From: DASSUW01 sp963740605
GTDB lineage: Bacteria > Actinomycetota > Thermoleophilia > Solirubrobacterales > Solirubrobacteraceae
Assembly (NCBI GenBank): GCA_963740605.1
Contig: CAVUFC010000028.1
Location: 62,001 to 126,000 of the forward strand
Reading direction: 5' to 3'
Length of the DNA stretch: 64,000 nucleotides
The translations under genes were made by a program, and so were the position numbers. The notes below the pieces were generated by a model. It saw only the letters and a list, made by a program, of their open reading frames with translations. It ran no database searches and was not told where the DNA came from. Shown piece after piece: positions 24,506 through 32,761 of the stretch; the first letter of the stretch is position 1; every line of letters begins with the position of its first letter.

Positions 24506-25978
24506 GTGGCGGGCATTCATGATGAGTTGCAGGCGATCCTCGACGCGACGATGGACGTTGTCGCCGTGTTCGATTCCGAGCGCCGCTTCCAGTTCGTCAA
24601 CGATGCGGCCTGCCGGTTCTACGGCCGCACGCGCGAGCAGCTGCTGCGTTCGCGGCTCGACGATCTGATCGGCACGGAGCGCGCCGAGGCCGACTGGGCA
24701 AGCTTTCTTGAGCCCGAGCGCATCGCCCAGGGCATGCTCGAGCACGTCTGGGACGGCGAGCAGGACGGCGACCGGCGCGTGCTCGAGGTCCGCTCGCAGC
24801 CGGAGTTCATCCCCGGCCGCCACCTGTTCGTGCTGCGTGACATCACCGAGCGCCGCCGGCTCGAGGACCAGCTCCGGCAGGCGCAGAAGATGGAGGCCGT
24901 CGGCCAGCTCGCCGGCGGTGTCGCGCACGACTTCAACAACCTGCTGACCGTGATCGGCGGGTACAGCGAGCTCGCGCGGCGGCGGATCGGCGCCGGCCCG
25001 GGCGGCAACGAGCTGCTCGAGGTCGAGCGCGCCGCCGAGCGCGCCACCCAGCTCACCCGCCAGCTGCTCGCGTTCTCCCGCCAGCAGGTGCTCGACCCGC
25101 ATCCGCTCGACCTCGGCGAGGTCGCCGCCTCGCTGCTGCCGATGCTGCGGCGGCTGATCGGTGAGGACATCGAGATCGCGATGCTCGCGGCGCCCGGCCT
25201 TCCCGCGGTGCTCGCCGACCGCTCACAGATCGAGCAGGTGGTGCTCAACCTCTCGGTCAACGGCCGCGACGCGATGCCGACCGGCGGCACGCTCACGATC
25301 GAGACGCGGCTGGTCGAGGACCGCGTGGCGCTGATCGTCACCGACACCGGCGTCGGCATGACGTCCGAGACGCTCGAGCACATCTTCGAGCCGTTCTTCA
25401 CGACCAAGACCGTCGGCAAGGGCACCGGGCTCGGCCTGGCGACCGTGCACGGGATCGTCAACCAGTCGGGCGGCGAGGTCCTCGTGTACTCCGAGCCGGG
25501 GCTCGGCACGAGCTTCAAGGTCTACCTGCCGGTGTCGGGAGCGGTGCCCGAGCCGCCCGCGCCCGCCACGCCGGACGAGGACGAGTTGCGCGGCGACGAG
25601 ACCGTCCTCCTGTGCGAGGACGAGGAAGGCGTGCGGCACCTGATCGAGGCCGTGCTGACCAGCCACGGGTACCGCGTCCTGGCGGCGTCCGGGCCGCTGC
25701 AGGCGCTGGAGATCGCAGCCGAGCGCCCGATCGACGTGCTCGTCTCCGACGTGATCATGCCCGACCTGTCAGGCCCCGAGCTGGCGCGGCGGATGGAGAG
25801 CCTGCGCCCGGGCGTGCGGACGCTGTTCGTCTCCGGCTACACCGCCGAGACCGTGCGCGGCCGGGGCCGGCTCCCCGAGGACAGTGCCTTCCTCGAGAAG
25901 CCGTTCCACCAGCTCACCCTGCTGCGCGCGATTCGCGCGCTGATCGCTCAACCGCGCTCGCGCAACGAGGCCAGGTAG
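24506..25978 (+). CDS. Hybrid sensor histidine kinase (PAS-HisKA-HATPase-REC)
   Basis: A 490-residue soluble kinase. A PAS domain covers about 5-115 (DATMDVVAVFDSERRFQFVN, ending RDITERRRLED). HisKA follows, with phospho-acceptor His141 in GGVAHDFNNLL. The HATPase has N box LNLSVNGRDAMP, G1 box DTGVGM and G2 box GTGLGLATVHGIV. A receiver domain from about 375 has acidic pocket LLCEDEEG, Asp415 in VSDVIMPD and Lys in FLEKPFHQ. With no membrane helix it should sense an internal signal. No separate response regulator is nearby. Start GTG 24506; divergent from infC across 88 bases. Its 3' end overlaps the converging pseudogene by 31 bases. Confidence 0.92.
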   Translation: MAGIHDELQAILDATMDVVAVFDSERRFQFVNDAACRFYGRTREQLLRSRLDDLIGTERAEADWASFLEPERIAQGMLEHVWDGEQDGDRRVLEVRSQPEFIPGRHLFVLRDITERRRLEDQLRQAQKMEAVGQLAGGVAHDFNNLLTVIGGYSELARRRIGAGPGGNELLEVERAAERATQLTRQLLAFSRQQVLDPHPLDLGEVAASLLPMLRRLIGEDIEIAMLAAPGLPAVLADRSQIEQVVLNLSVNGRDAMPTGGTLTIETRLVEDRVALIVTDTGVGMTSETLEHIFEPFFTTKTVGKGTGLGLATVHGIVNQSGGEVLVYSEPGLGTSFKVYLPVSGAVPEPPAPATPDEDELRGDETVLLCEDEEGVRHLIEAVLTSHGYRVLAASGPLQALEIAAERPIDVLVSDVIMPDLSGPELARRMESLRPGVRTLFVSGYTAETVRGRGRLPEDSAFLEKPFHQLTLLRAIRALIAQPRSRNEAR

Positions 25979-26893
25979 TCGTAGCTGCGCTCGGCGTCGC
26001 CGAACGAGCCGCCCGCGGCCTGCGCCGCGTCGTCGTTCTCCATGACGAAGTGGTGCTTGCTCGTGTCGATGCCGCAGAAGAACGGCTCGTACGGCAGGTC
26101 GCCCGCGCCGACGTCGGTCATCGTCCAGCCCGAGTGCGGGCCGCCGTTGAAGAGCCCGTCCTTGACGTGGAAGAGCGGGTAGCGCTCCGGGTGGTCCCAG
26201 ACATAGTCGTTGGGCCGGAAGCCCGGGAACCGGCTCTGACCGACGTACGCCCAGAAGATGTCCATCTCCAGGAACACGAGCCGCGGGTCCGTCTCCTGGA
26301 ACAGCACGTCGTCAGCCGCGTGCCGCCCACGACCTCGAACTCGCTGTCGTGGTTGTGCTGGTAGAAGCGCAGCCCGCGCTTGCGCGCCGCGGTGGCGAAC
26401 ATGTTGAAGTCCTCGGCGGCCTGCTTGTAGCCGTCGACGGTCTGGCTGTTGCCCCCGGCCGGGCTCGACGCCGTGCCGACGTACTTCATGCCGATCTCCT
26501 CGGCGTCGTCGAGCACCTGCTCGAGATCCGTGCGGAACGTCCCGTAGCCGACGTGGCTGCCCGCGGCTGAGAGGCGGTACTTGCGCAGCAGCCCGCCAGC
26601 TCCTGGTTGCTCCAGCGCCGGCCCTGGGCGTTGTAGCCCGCGAACTCGACCTCTTTGTAGCCGATCCCCGCGAGCCGCTTGAACACCTCTGCGAACCCGA
26701 GCGTGTTCACCTGGTCGCCGACCGTGTAGAGCTGGATGCCGATCCGGCTCTTCGGCAGCAGCCGGCTCCGCTCGTGATGATGGCGGTGCCGCCCGTGAGC
26801 GGACGCCGACCACGGCGTCAGTGCGCTTGCTGCGGCCGTTCCCGCCGCCGCGCCGATCAAGCCGCGGCGACTCAACGTGGGCTTGTCACCCAT
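25948..26893 (-). pseudogene. Tat-exported sugar phosphate isomerase/epimerase (xylose isomerase-like TIM barrel), two frameshifts
   Basis: Three frames add up to one protein of about 314 residues. Start ATG 26893 (with GGGAGG upstream) gives a Tat signal MGDKPTLSRRGLIGAAAGTA, then RIGIQLYTVGDQVNTLGFAE and a barrel start. Near 26595 the frame shifts by one base into LLRKYRLSAAGSHVGYGTFR, and near 26325 again into DDVLFQETDPRLVFLEMD and the C-terminal half with MENDDAAQAAGG. Family features (IQLYTV, EMDIFW, FHVKDG) are preserved in all three parts, so the breaks are recent or are sequencing errors. The 3' end overlaps the kinase gene. If intact, it would act outside the membrane on a sugar. 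Confidence 0.8.
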
Positions 26894-26954
26894 GTTCTCC
26901 CTCCCTTCCTCCGCGCGCACACCCCTGCGGCGCGTAGAAAGGTCAACGGTACAA

Positions 26955-28922
26955 CTAATCGCGCTTCGCGGCCTCCGCGACGAGCCGCTCGACGGCGTCG
27001 GCGAGGGCGACGGTACCCTGGTCGCCCTCGCGGTGGCGGCGCAGCGCGACCGCCCCTTGCTCGGCCTCGCGGTCGCCGACCACCAGCATGTACGGGACCT
27101 TCTGCAGCTCGGCCTCGCGGATCTTGCGGCCGACCGACTCGGTGCGGCCGTCGACCTCGGCTCGCAGCCCGGCCGCGGCGAGTGCGGACTCGACCTCACG
27201 CGCGTAGTCGATGTGGCGGTCGGCGAGCGGGAGCACGGCGGCCTGGACGGGCGCGAGCCAGAGCGGGAACTCGCCGGCGTAGTGCTCGATGAGGATGCCG
27301 ATGAAGCGCTCGAACGACCCGAACAGCGCGCGGTGGATCATCACCGGCGTGTGCTCGGCGTTGTCGGCGCCCGTATAGGTGAGGCCGAAGCGCTCGGGCA
27401 TGTTGTAGTCAAGCTGCACCGTGCCGAGCTGCCACGAGCGTCCGAGCGAGTCGGTCATGTGCAGGTCGATCTTCGGCGCGTAGAACGCGCCCTCGCCCTC
27501 GGCGATCTTGTAGTCGATCCCCTCGGTCTCCAGCGCCCTCGTCAGCATGCCCTCGGCGCGATCCCAGAACTCATCGCTGCCGAGGCGGTTGTCCGGGCGC
27601 GTCGAGAGCTCGGCATGCACGGGGAAGCCGAACATCCCGTAGATGTCGTAGCCAAAGTTCAGGCAGCGGGCGACCTCGTCCTCGATCTGGTCCTCGGTGC
27701 AGAAGATGTGCGCGTCGTCCTGCACGAAGTGCCGGACGCGCAGCAGGCCGTGCAGCGTGCCGCTCGGCTCGCGGCGGTGCAGGTGGCCGGGCTCGGCGCA
27801 GCGGTACGGCAGGTCGCGGTAGGACCAGTGCTGGAGCGAGAACAGATGGGCATGGCCCGGGCAGTTCATCGGCTTGAGCCCGAACTCACGGTCCTCGTAC
27901 GGCGCGACGAAGATGTTGTCCTTGTACTTGCCCCAGTGGCCGGAGGTCTCCCACAGCGAGGACTCGTAGAGCAGCGGCGTCTGCACCTCGACGTAGCCGC
28001 GCTCGACCTGCATCCGGCGATTGACGTCGACGAGCGCGTTGAAGATCGCCGTGCCGCGCGGCAGCCAGAACACGGAGCCGGGCGAGACCTCGGAGAACGT
28101 GAACAGCCCGAGCTCGCGGCCGAGCTTGCGGTGGTCGCGCGCGCGCGCCTCCTCGAGCCGCTGCAGGTACTGCTCGAGGTCCTCCTTGGAGTGGAAGGCG
28201 GTGCCGTAGATGCGGGTCAGCATCTGGCGGTCCGCGTCGCCGCGCCAGTACGCGCCGGCGACCGACAGCAGCTTGAACGCCTTCACGCGCTTGGTCGAGG
28301 GCGTATGGGGGCCGCGGCAGAGATCGGTGAAGCCGTTGTTGGTGTAGAGGCTGACCGTCTCTACACCCTGGCTGGAGACCAGGTCCTCGATCAGCTCGAC
28401 CTTGTAGTCCTGCTGCTCGCGGACGAAGCGCTCGAGCGCGTCGCCAACGGGGATGTCCTCACGCACGAACGGCTCGTCGGCCTGGACGTGCTCGCGCATC
28501 TTGGCCTCGAGCGCTTCGAAGTCGCTGTCGGAGATCGAGACGCCGTCGGGGAACTCGAAGTCGTAGTAGAAGCCGTCCGCGATCGGCGGGCCGATCGAGA
28601 TCTTGGTACCGGGATAGAGCTCGAGCACGGCGGCGGCGAGCACGTGGGCCGTGTCGTGGCGGATCAGCTGGACCGAGTCGACGTCGTCGGCCTTCGCGGT
28701 GACGATCTCGACGCGATCGCCGTCGTGCAGCGGCGCCGAGAGGTCGTGCACGCGGCCGGCCTCGTAGGCGCTGCCGTCGCGGGAGTCCGGGCCGTCGCCG
28801 TCGACGACGCGGATGGCGAGCGCGGCACGCGCGAGCCCGGGGCCGATCGCGGCGGCGAGGTCGGCGCCGCTGGCGCCGTCTTCGAGCTCCTTGCTGGAGC
28901 CGTCGGGCAGGGTCACGTGCAT
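26955..28922 (-). CDS. thrS: Threonyl-tRNA synthetase
   Basis: Charges tRNA-Thr; 655 residues, full length. N-terminal TGS domain (MHVTLPDGSSKELEDGASG), then the editing domain with its metal/deacylation motif HDTAH (His89, His93) and DLCRGPHTPSTKRVKAFKL. The class II core carries GLKPMNCPGHAHLFS (zinc Cys) and FVQDDAHIFC, followed by the anticodon-binding domain with WLAPVQAAVLP. ATG at 28922. On the minus strand it precedes infC in the order normal for thrS-infC clusters, although a kinase and a broken isomerase now lie between them. No T-box leader is visible in the 63 bases before it. Confidence 0.97.
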   Translation of the reverse strand: MHVTLPDGSSKELEDGASGADLAAAIGPGLARAALAIRVVDGDGPDSRDGSAYEAGRVHDLSAPLHDGDRVEIVTAKADDVDSVQLIRHDTAHVLAAAVLELYPGTKISIGPPIADGFYYDFEFPDGVSISDSDFEALEAKMREHVQADEPFVREDIPVGDALERFVREQQDYKVELIEDLVSSQGVETVSLYTNNGFTDLCRGPHTPSTKRVKAFKLLSVAGAYWRGDADRQMLTRIYGTAFHSKEDLEQYLQRLEEARARDHRKLGRELGLFTFSEVSPGSVFWLPRGTAIFNALVDVNRRMQVERGYVEVQTPLLYESSLWETSGHWGKYKDNIFVAPYEDREFGLKPMNCPGHAHLFSLQHWSYRDLPYRCAEPGHLHRREPSGTLHGLLRVRHFVQDDAHIFCTEDQIEDEVARCLNFGYDIYGMFGFPVHAELSTRPDNRLGSDEFWDRAEGMLTRALETEGIDYKIAEGEGAFYAPKIDLHMTDSLGRSWQLGTVQLDYNMPERFGLTYTGADNAEHTPVMIHRALFGSFERFIGILIEHYAGEFPLWLAPVQAAVLPLADRHIDYAREVESALAAAGLRAEVDGRTESVGRKIREAELQKVPYMLVVGDREAEQGAVALRRHREGDQGTVALADAVERLVAEAAKRD

Positions 28923-28985
28923 CGGCGGAGCATGCTAGATGGTCGATTTCGTGACCTGCGTGCGTAGGTTGCGGAATCGGCCATC

Positions 28986-30197
28986 TCAGTCGCCGGGCAT
29001 GGTTCGAACCTCTCTGATGCTGAGCGGGGCGAGGATCGAGGCGAACAGGACGATCGCGGCGATCCACAGCGCCTCGTGGATGCCGATCGCCACCGCGATC
29101 GGGCCCCAGATGATCAGGCCCAGGGGCCGGAACGCGAGCGCGCCGAACCAGTCGTAGGCGCTCACGCGCGACAGCGACTCGGGCGGCACGCGGCGCTGCA
29201 GGGTCGACTCCCAGATCGAGCCGCCGAGCATCATCCCCGCGCCGGCCAGCAGCGCGCCGAACGCGACGAGCGGCGCCGGCGCTCCTGCGGCGAGCATCGC
29301 CAGCGGCGCGGCGAACATCGAGAACGCGACGGTGGCGAGCACGAGCGGCCGGCGCGGCCGCACCCGGATGCCGGCGACCGCGCCCGCGAACGCGCCGACG
29401 CCCATCGCGCCGAGGATCACGCCCCAGACCGCGGCGCCGCCGAGATCGGCCTCGGCCACCACCGGCCCGAGCGAGCTCCACGCGCCCCACAGCACGTTCC
29501 CGATCGAGGCGGAGAGCACGATGCTCCACACCCACTTGAGCGAGCGGAACGCGCCCCAGCCGTCCCTGAGGTCCTGGATGAACGAGCTCGCCTCGCGCCG
29601 GACGTGTGGCGGGAGCTGCAGCCCGGTCAGGAGGGCGGCGCTGACGCCGAACGAAGCGGCGTCGATCGCCAGCGCGTAGCCGGCGCCGGCCGCGGCCACC
29701 AGCCCGCCCGCGAGCACGGGCCCGGCGATCTCCCCGCCCGCGATCGCGGTGGCTCTGAGCCCGTTGGCCTGCTGCAGGCGGTCGGAGCTGACAACGGCGG
29801 GCATCATGCCGATCGAGGCGGGCTCGAAGAAGCCGGTGGCGGCGCCGGTCAGGCCGGACAGCACGGCGATCGCCCAGATCGCCGGCTCGCCGGTGATCAG
29901 CAGCAGGGCGAGGATGCCCTGGGTCGCGAGCCGCGAGAGGTCGGCCGCAACCATCACCGACCGGCGTGGCAGCCGGTCCGCCACGACGCCGCCGATCAGC
30001 AGCGAGGCGACGAGCGGCAGCGTGCGCGCCGCGAGCACGATGCCGATGTCGGATGCGCTGCCGCCGAGGTGGATGACCGCGAAGGCGAGCGCGATGTTGA
30101 CCATCCGGTCGCCGAGGACGGACACGGCGTACGCGCCGAACAGCAGCCGGAAGTCCCGCTGCCCCAGTACGGCGAGGCTGTCCGGGAGGCGAGGCAC
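28986..30197 (-). CDS. MFS transporter, enterobactin-exporter-like (MFS_3) type
   Basis: A 403-residue protein with about 10-12 membrane helices. N-terminal LGQRDFRLLFGAYAVSVLGD and the loop GGVVADRLPRRSVMVAADL are the motif A region of this subgroup, which exports siderophores or drugs. GTG at 30197. It is 63 bases upstream of thrS on the same strand. Substrate cannot be told from sequence. Confidence 0.88.
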   Translation of the reverse strand: MPRLPDSLAVLGQRDFRLLFGAYAVSVLGDRMVNIALAFAVIHLGGSASDIGIVLAARTLPLVASLLIGGVVADRLPRRSVMVAADLSRLATQGILALLLITGEPAIWAIAVLSGLTGAATGFFEPASIGMMPAVVSSDRLQQANGLRATAIAGGEIAGPVLAGGLVAAAGAGYALAIDAASFGVSAALLTGLQLPPHVRREASSFIQDLRDGWGAFRSLKWVWSIVLSASIGNVLWGAWSSLGPVVAEADLGGAAVWGVILGAMGVGAFAGAVAGIRVRPRRPLVLATVAFSMFAAPLAMLAAGAPAPLVAFGALLAGAGMMLGGSIWESTLQRRVPPESLSRVSAYDWFGALAFRPLGLIIWGPIAVAIGIHEALWIAAIVLFASILAPLSIREVRTMPGD

Positions 30198-30211
30198 GGC
30201 CGGCGCAGGCT

Positions 30212-30634
30212 ATCGTCGCCCCGATCGACTCGATCGAACTCCAGGACCATCTCGAGCCGGCGCGGATCGGCCAGCTGGTCGAGCTCTACGGCACCGCCTG
30301 GTGGACCGATCAGCGCGAGGCCGCAGGCGTCGAGCAGATGCTCGCGGGCACCAACCTCGTGCTCGCGCTGATCGACCGCGGCACCAACCGGCTCGTCGGC
30401 TTCACGCGCGCGCTCACGGACTGGCGCTACCGCGCGTACCTCTACGACGTGATCGTCGCTCCCGACTGCCGCGGCCGCGGGCTCGGCCGCGTGCTGGTCG
30501 ATGCAGCGCTCGGGCGGCTCGAGGGCGTCGAGTCGATCGAGCTCAGCTGCCAGCCGGACATGATCCCGTTCTACCGCCGCTGGGGGTTCGAGAACGAGCT
30601 CGGCGGGTCGCTGCTCATGCGGCTTCGACGCTGA
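30212..30634 (+). CDS. GNAT-family N-acetyltransferase with unclear start
   Basis: The core GNAT motif A is present (LYDVIVAPDCRGRGLGRVLV) with IPFYRRWGFENE at the C-terminus. The first usable ATG is at 30338, which would yield only 98 residues and lack the first beta strand and helix. The same frame upstream codes for family-like sequence (DSIELQDHLEPARIGQLVEL, then YGTAWWTD), back to about 30212, but holds no ATG, GTG or TTG. Either an unusual start (ATC at 30212 or CTG at 30275) is used, or an indel hides the true start. I give the extended range. Divergent from the MFS gene, with almost no gap. Confidence 0.6.
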   Translation: MVAPIDSIELQDHLEPARIGQLVELYGTAWWTDQREAAGVEQMLAGTNLVLALIDRGTNRLVGFTRALTDWRYRAYLYDVIVAPDCRGRGLGRVLVDAALGRLEGVESIELSCQPDMIPFYRRWGFENELGGSLLMRLRR

Positions 30635-30820
30635 GCTTGGGCCAGCGCTCGCGCCAGCGCTTCTCGCTCACGCGCTGCGCGTAGAAGCTCGGTGATTACG
30701 CGCTTCGGGTTGTGGCGGCAGACGAGGCCGAAGAGGTCGTCGAGGCCGTACGGCGCGCAGCGCGGCCATCAGGAGCGGCGACTCGCGCACCAGCGCGCAC
30801 AGGCGGTCGCTGTCGTGCAT
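30615..30820 (-). pseudogene. Collapsed remnant of a nucleotidyltransferase-family (COG3575-like) gene
   Basis: Three short pieces in three frames. ATG 30820 gives MHDSDRLCALVRESPLLMAA, like the start of the family. It then jumps, with about 120 residues missing, to APYGLDDLFGLVCRHNPKRV in another frame, and then to FYAQRVSEKRWRERWPKLSV in a third, ending at TGA 30615. The last two pieces fit the conserved C-terminus (APxGLDDLF, NPxR, KRWxxRWPxL) of this family. An internal deletion and two frameshifts make it certainly non-functional. It overlaps the 3' end of the GNAT gene by 20 bases. The rest of the gap to the Rpf-like gene holds only the regulatory repeats listed separately. Confidence 0.7.
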
Positions 30821-30836
30821 CGGAGAGGTTTTACCC

Positions 30837-30857
30837 GTTGCTTACGCAACCAGTTGC
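30837..30857 (+). promoter_or_regulatory. Iterated GTTGC/GCAAC operator-like element
   Basis: GTTGC-TTAC-GCAAC (30837-30850) is a perfect inverted repeat, followed two bases later by a further GTTGC (30853-30857). It lies about 160 bases upstream of the Rpf-like gene and could be a regulator site for it. Confidence 0.4.
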
Positions 30858-30977
30858 TACCCTGCCCGGCCGCGACGGTGGGGTTGCCGCCGCGGGCCAT
30901 GCGCCGCGCATATCGAGCGCGACGAGCGGAATTGGCCCGCCGGGTGGACGCCGTCCGAGGATCTTGAAAGCTCCCCG

Positions 30978-30995
30978 GCCTGCGCGTGTGCAGGC
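30978..30995 (+). promoter_or_regulatory. Small hairpin in the Rpf-like gene leader
   Basis: GCCTGC-GCGTGT-GCAGGC (30978-30995), a perfect 6-bp stem, ends a few bases before the AAGGAC ribosome site of the gene at 31013. It may affect mRNA stability or access to the ribosome site. Rpf genes in other actinobacteria often have c-di-AMP riboswitches, but I do not see that consensus here. Confidence 0.35.
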
Positions 30996-31012
30996 ATTTA
31001 AGGACGTGAACG

Positions 31013-31543
31013 ATGAGAAAGACGACGACAGCGCTTGCGCTGGCGGGCTCGCTGCTTGCCACGCCCATGGCCCTGGCGGCCGCTCCCCCGGCCGCCCCGA
31101 CCCTGCACCCGCTCCTCGCGGGCCATCGGACCCTGGCCGGCCAGATGAGGACCGCCAAGGTCGCCAACCTGCGCGCCGACCTCACCCCTCGCGCGGTGCG
31201 GCTCGCCCGCAAGCTCGATATTTCTCCCGCCGCCGAGCGCCGACGAGCGCGCGGTAAATCGCCCGCGCAGCTCCGCGCCCGCATCCGCAGCCTCGAGCAC
31301 CGGCTCAACGCCCCGACCGCCTCGCCGACGATGCAGGCGATCGCCCAGTGCGAATCCGGCGGCAACCCCGCGACCGACACCGGCAACGGCTTCTACGGCA
31401 AGTACCAGTTCACGCTTCAGACGTGGCAGACGGTCGGCGGCTCCGGCAACCCCGCCCAGGCCTCCGAGGCCGAGCAGGACCGCCGCGCCGCCTCGCTCTA
31501 CGCCCAGGCCGGCCCCTCTCCGTGGCCGGTCTGCGGGCGCTGA
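31013..31543 (+). CDS. Secreted resuscitation-promoting-factor-like muralytic enzyme
   Basis: A 176-residue exported protein. Residues 1-23 form a signal peptide (MRKTTTALALAGSLLATPMA). About 40-100 is a basic helical stretch with LEHRLNAP. Residues about 105-175 are an Rpf/transglycosylase-like domain: IAQCESGGNPATDTGNGFYG with the catalytic Glu, then KYQFTLQTWQTVGGSGNP, QDRRAASLYAQAG and a final Trp-Pro-Val-Cys. Such enzymes cut peptidoglycan glycan strands and help dormant cells resume growth. ATG 31013 with AAGGAC ahead. A strong hairpin follows the gene. Confidence 0.88.
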   Translation: MRKTTTALALAGSLLATPMALAAAPPAAPTLHPLLAGHRTLAGQMRTAKVANLRADLTPRAVRLARKLDISPAAERRRARGKSPAQLRARIRSLEHRLNAPTASPTMQAIAQCESGGNPATDTGNGFYGKYQFTLQTWQTVGGSGNPAQASEAEQDRRAASLYAQAGPSPWPVCGR

Positions 31544-31573
31544 ACACCTTGCATCGACGGGCGTGCTGAGGTT

Positions 31574-31614
31574 GGTGGCGGATAGACCACCGTATGGGTG
31601 GATTATCCGCCACC
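31574..31614 (+). terminator. Strong two-part hairpin after the Rpf-like gene
   Basis: GGTGGCGGATA (31574-31584) pairs perfectly with TATCCGCCACC (31604-31614); inside, CCACC and GGTGG add a 5-bp stem with loop GTATG. An 11-bp stem of this quality 30 bases past the stop is most simply a terminator. There is no T tract, and the symmetry could also serve as a protein site. Confidence 0.6.
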
Positions 31615-31674
31615 GACCGCACCCCCTCCCTACCCAGCCGCAGTTGACGTTCGGTCGCTAGCCTCCGGCGCCTC

Positions 31675-32751
31675 ATGGATGCCGCTGCCCTCCGCGCCGA
31701 GTTTCCCGTCCTCGCCCACAAGGCATACCTGAACGCCGGGACCGACGGGCCGGTGCCGAGCGCGGCGGTGCGGGCGGCGAAGGAGGCGCTCGGGTCGCAG
31801 GAGGCCGACGGGCGGTTCGTGACGCATTTCGCGGCGCGCCAGGCCGGCCACACGAAGCTGCGCGAGGCGTATGCGCGGGTGCTCGGCTGTGCGGTCGAGC
31901 ACGTCGCGCTGAAGACCTCGACGAGCGAAGGGCTGGGGTCGGTGCTCGCCGGGCTCGACCTCGGGCCCGGGCACGAGATCGTCACCAGCGACACCGAGCA
32001 CCCGGGACTCCTCGGGCCGCTCGTGGTCGCGCGCATGCGCGGTGTGAAGGTGCGAGCGGTCCCGCTGAAGGACGTCGCCGACGCGGTGACCGCGACCACG
32101 ACGCTCGTCGCCTGCTCGCACGTGTCGTGGGTGAACGGCGAGATCGCGCCGGCCGAGCTCAAAGAGCTCGACATCCCCGTGATCCTCGACGGTGCGCAAG
32201 GCGCCGGCGCCATCCCGCTCGACATGGTGCAGATCGGTTGCGCCGCCTACGCCGCCGCCGGCCAGAAGTGGCTGTGCGGGGCCGACGCGACCGGGATGCT
32301 CTACGTCGCCCCGGAGTACCAGGAGCGGATCCGGCCGGTCGCGCCCGCGTACCTCGCGTTCGCGGACACGAGCCAGGGCGTGGACTCCCCCCTGCACACC
32401 GACGCGCGCCGCTACGACACCGCGTCGGTCTCGCGCGAGGGCGTCGCGTTCACCGTGGCTGCGATCGAGCTGCTGGAGTCGTACGGGCTCGACGCCGTGC
32501 AGAAGCAGGCCGCACAGCTCGCGGAGACGTTTGCCGAGGCGCTCGCCGCAAGCGGCAGGACGGTCGCGCCCCGCGACGACACGACGCTCGTCGCCTGGGA
32601 GGACCCAGACCCCGAGGGCACGCGCGACCGCCTGACCGAAGCCGGGATCGTCATCCGCAACCTGCCGCGCACGCCGTACCTGCGCGCTTCGGTCGGCGCG
32701 TGGAACGACGAGTCGGACCTCGAGCAGCTGCTCGGCGCCCTCGCCGGTTAA
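31675..32751 (+). CDS. Aminotransferase class V (cysteine desulfurase-like fold)
   Basis: A 358-residue PLP enzyme. It opens DAAALRAEFPVLAHKAYLNA, and has TSTSEGLGSVLAGLDLGPGH, the PLP-Asp motif VILDGAQGAGAIPLD and the Schiff-base lysine in AAAGQKWLCG. No obvious active-site Cys loop of a true cysteine desulfurase is present, so an aminotransferase or epimerase role is more likely. TAGCCT at 31659-31664 lies close before the ATG as a possible -10 box. The next gene starts 10 bases after its stop, suggesting one transcript. Confidence 0.87.
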   Translation: MDAAALRAEFPVLAHKAYLNAGTDGPVPSAAVRAAKEALGSQEADGRFVTHFAARQAGHTKLREAYARVLGCAVEHVALKTSTSEGLGSVLAGLDLGPGHEIVTSDTEHPGLLGPLVVARMRGVKVRAVPLKDVADAVTATTTLVACSHVSWVNGEIAPAELKELDIPVILDGAQGAGAIPLDMVQIGCAAYAAAGQKWLCGADATGMLYVAPEYQERIRPVAPAYLAFADTSQGVDSPLHTDARRYDTASVSREGVAFTVAAIELLESYGLDAVQKQAAQLAETFAEALAASGRTVAPRDDTTLVAWEDPDPEGTRDRLTEAGIVIRNLPRTPYLRASVGAWNDESDLEQLLGALAG

Positions 32752-32761
32752 GGTCGCGCTC

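Noticed and set aside
28986..29020. GGTTCGAACC-like string resembling a tRNA T-loop
   Set aside because: It lies inside the MFS coding sequence and no acceptor or anticodon arms can be built around it.
30832..31012. c-di-AMP (ydaO-type) riboswitch before the Rpf-like gene
   Set aside because: The conserved GGGGxAACC and GGGGTGAAT-type blocks are not present.
31644..31649. TTGACG as a -35 box for the aminotransferase gene
   Set aside because: Only 9 bases separate it from the TAGCCT element, too close for a promoter.
31675..32751. Cysteine desulfurase (iscS/sufS)
   Set aside because: No active-site Cys loop and no suf/isc neighbours; only the class V fold is supported.
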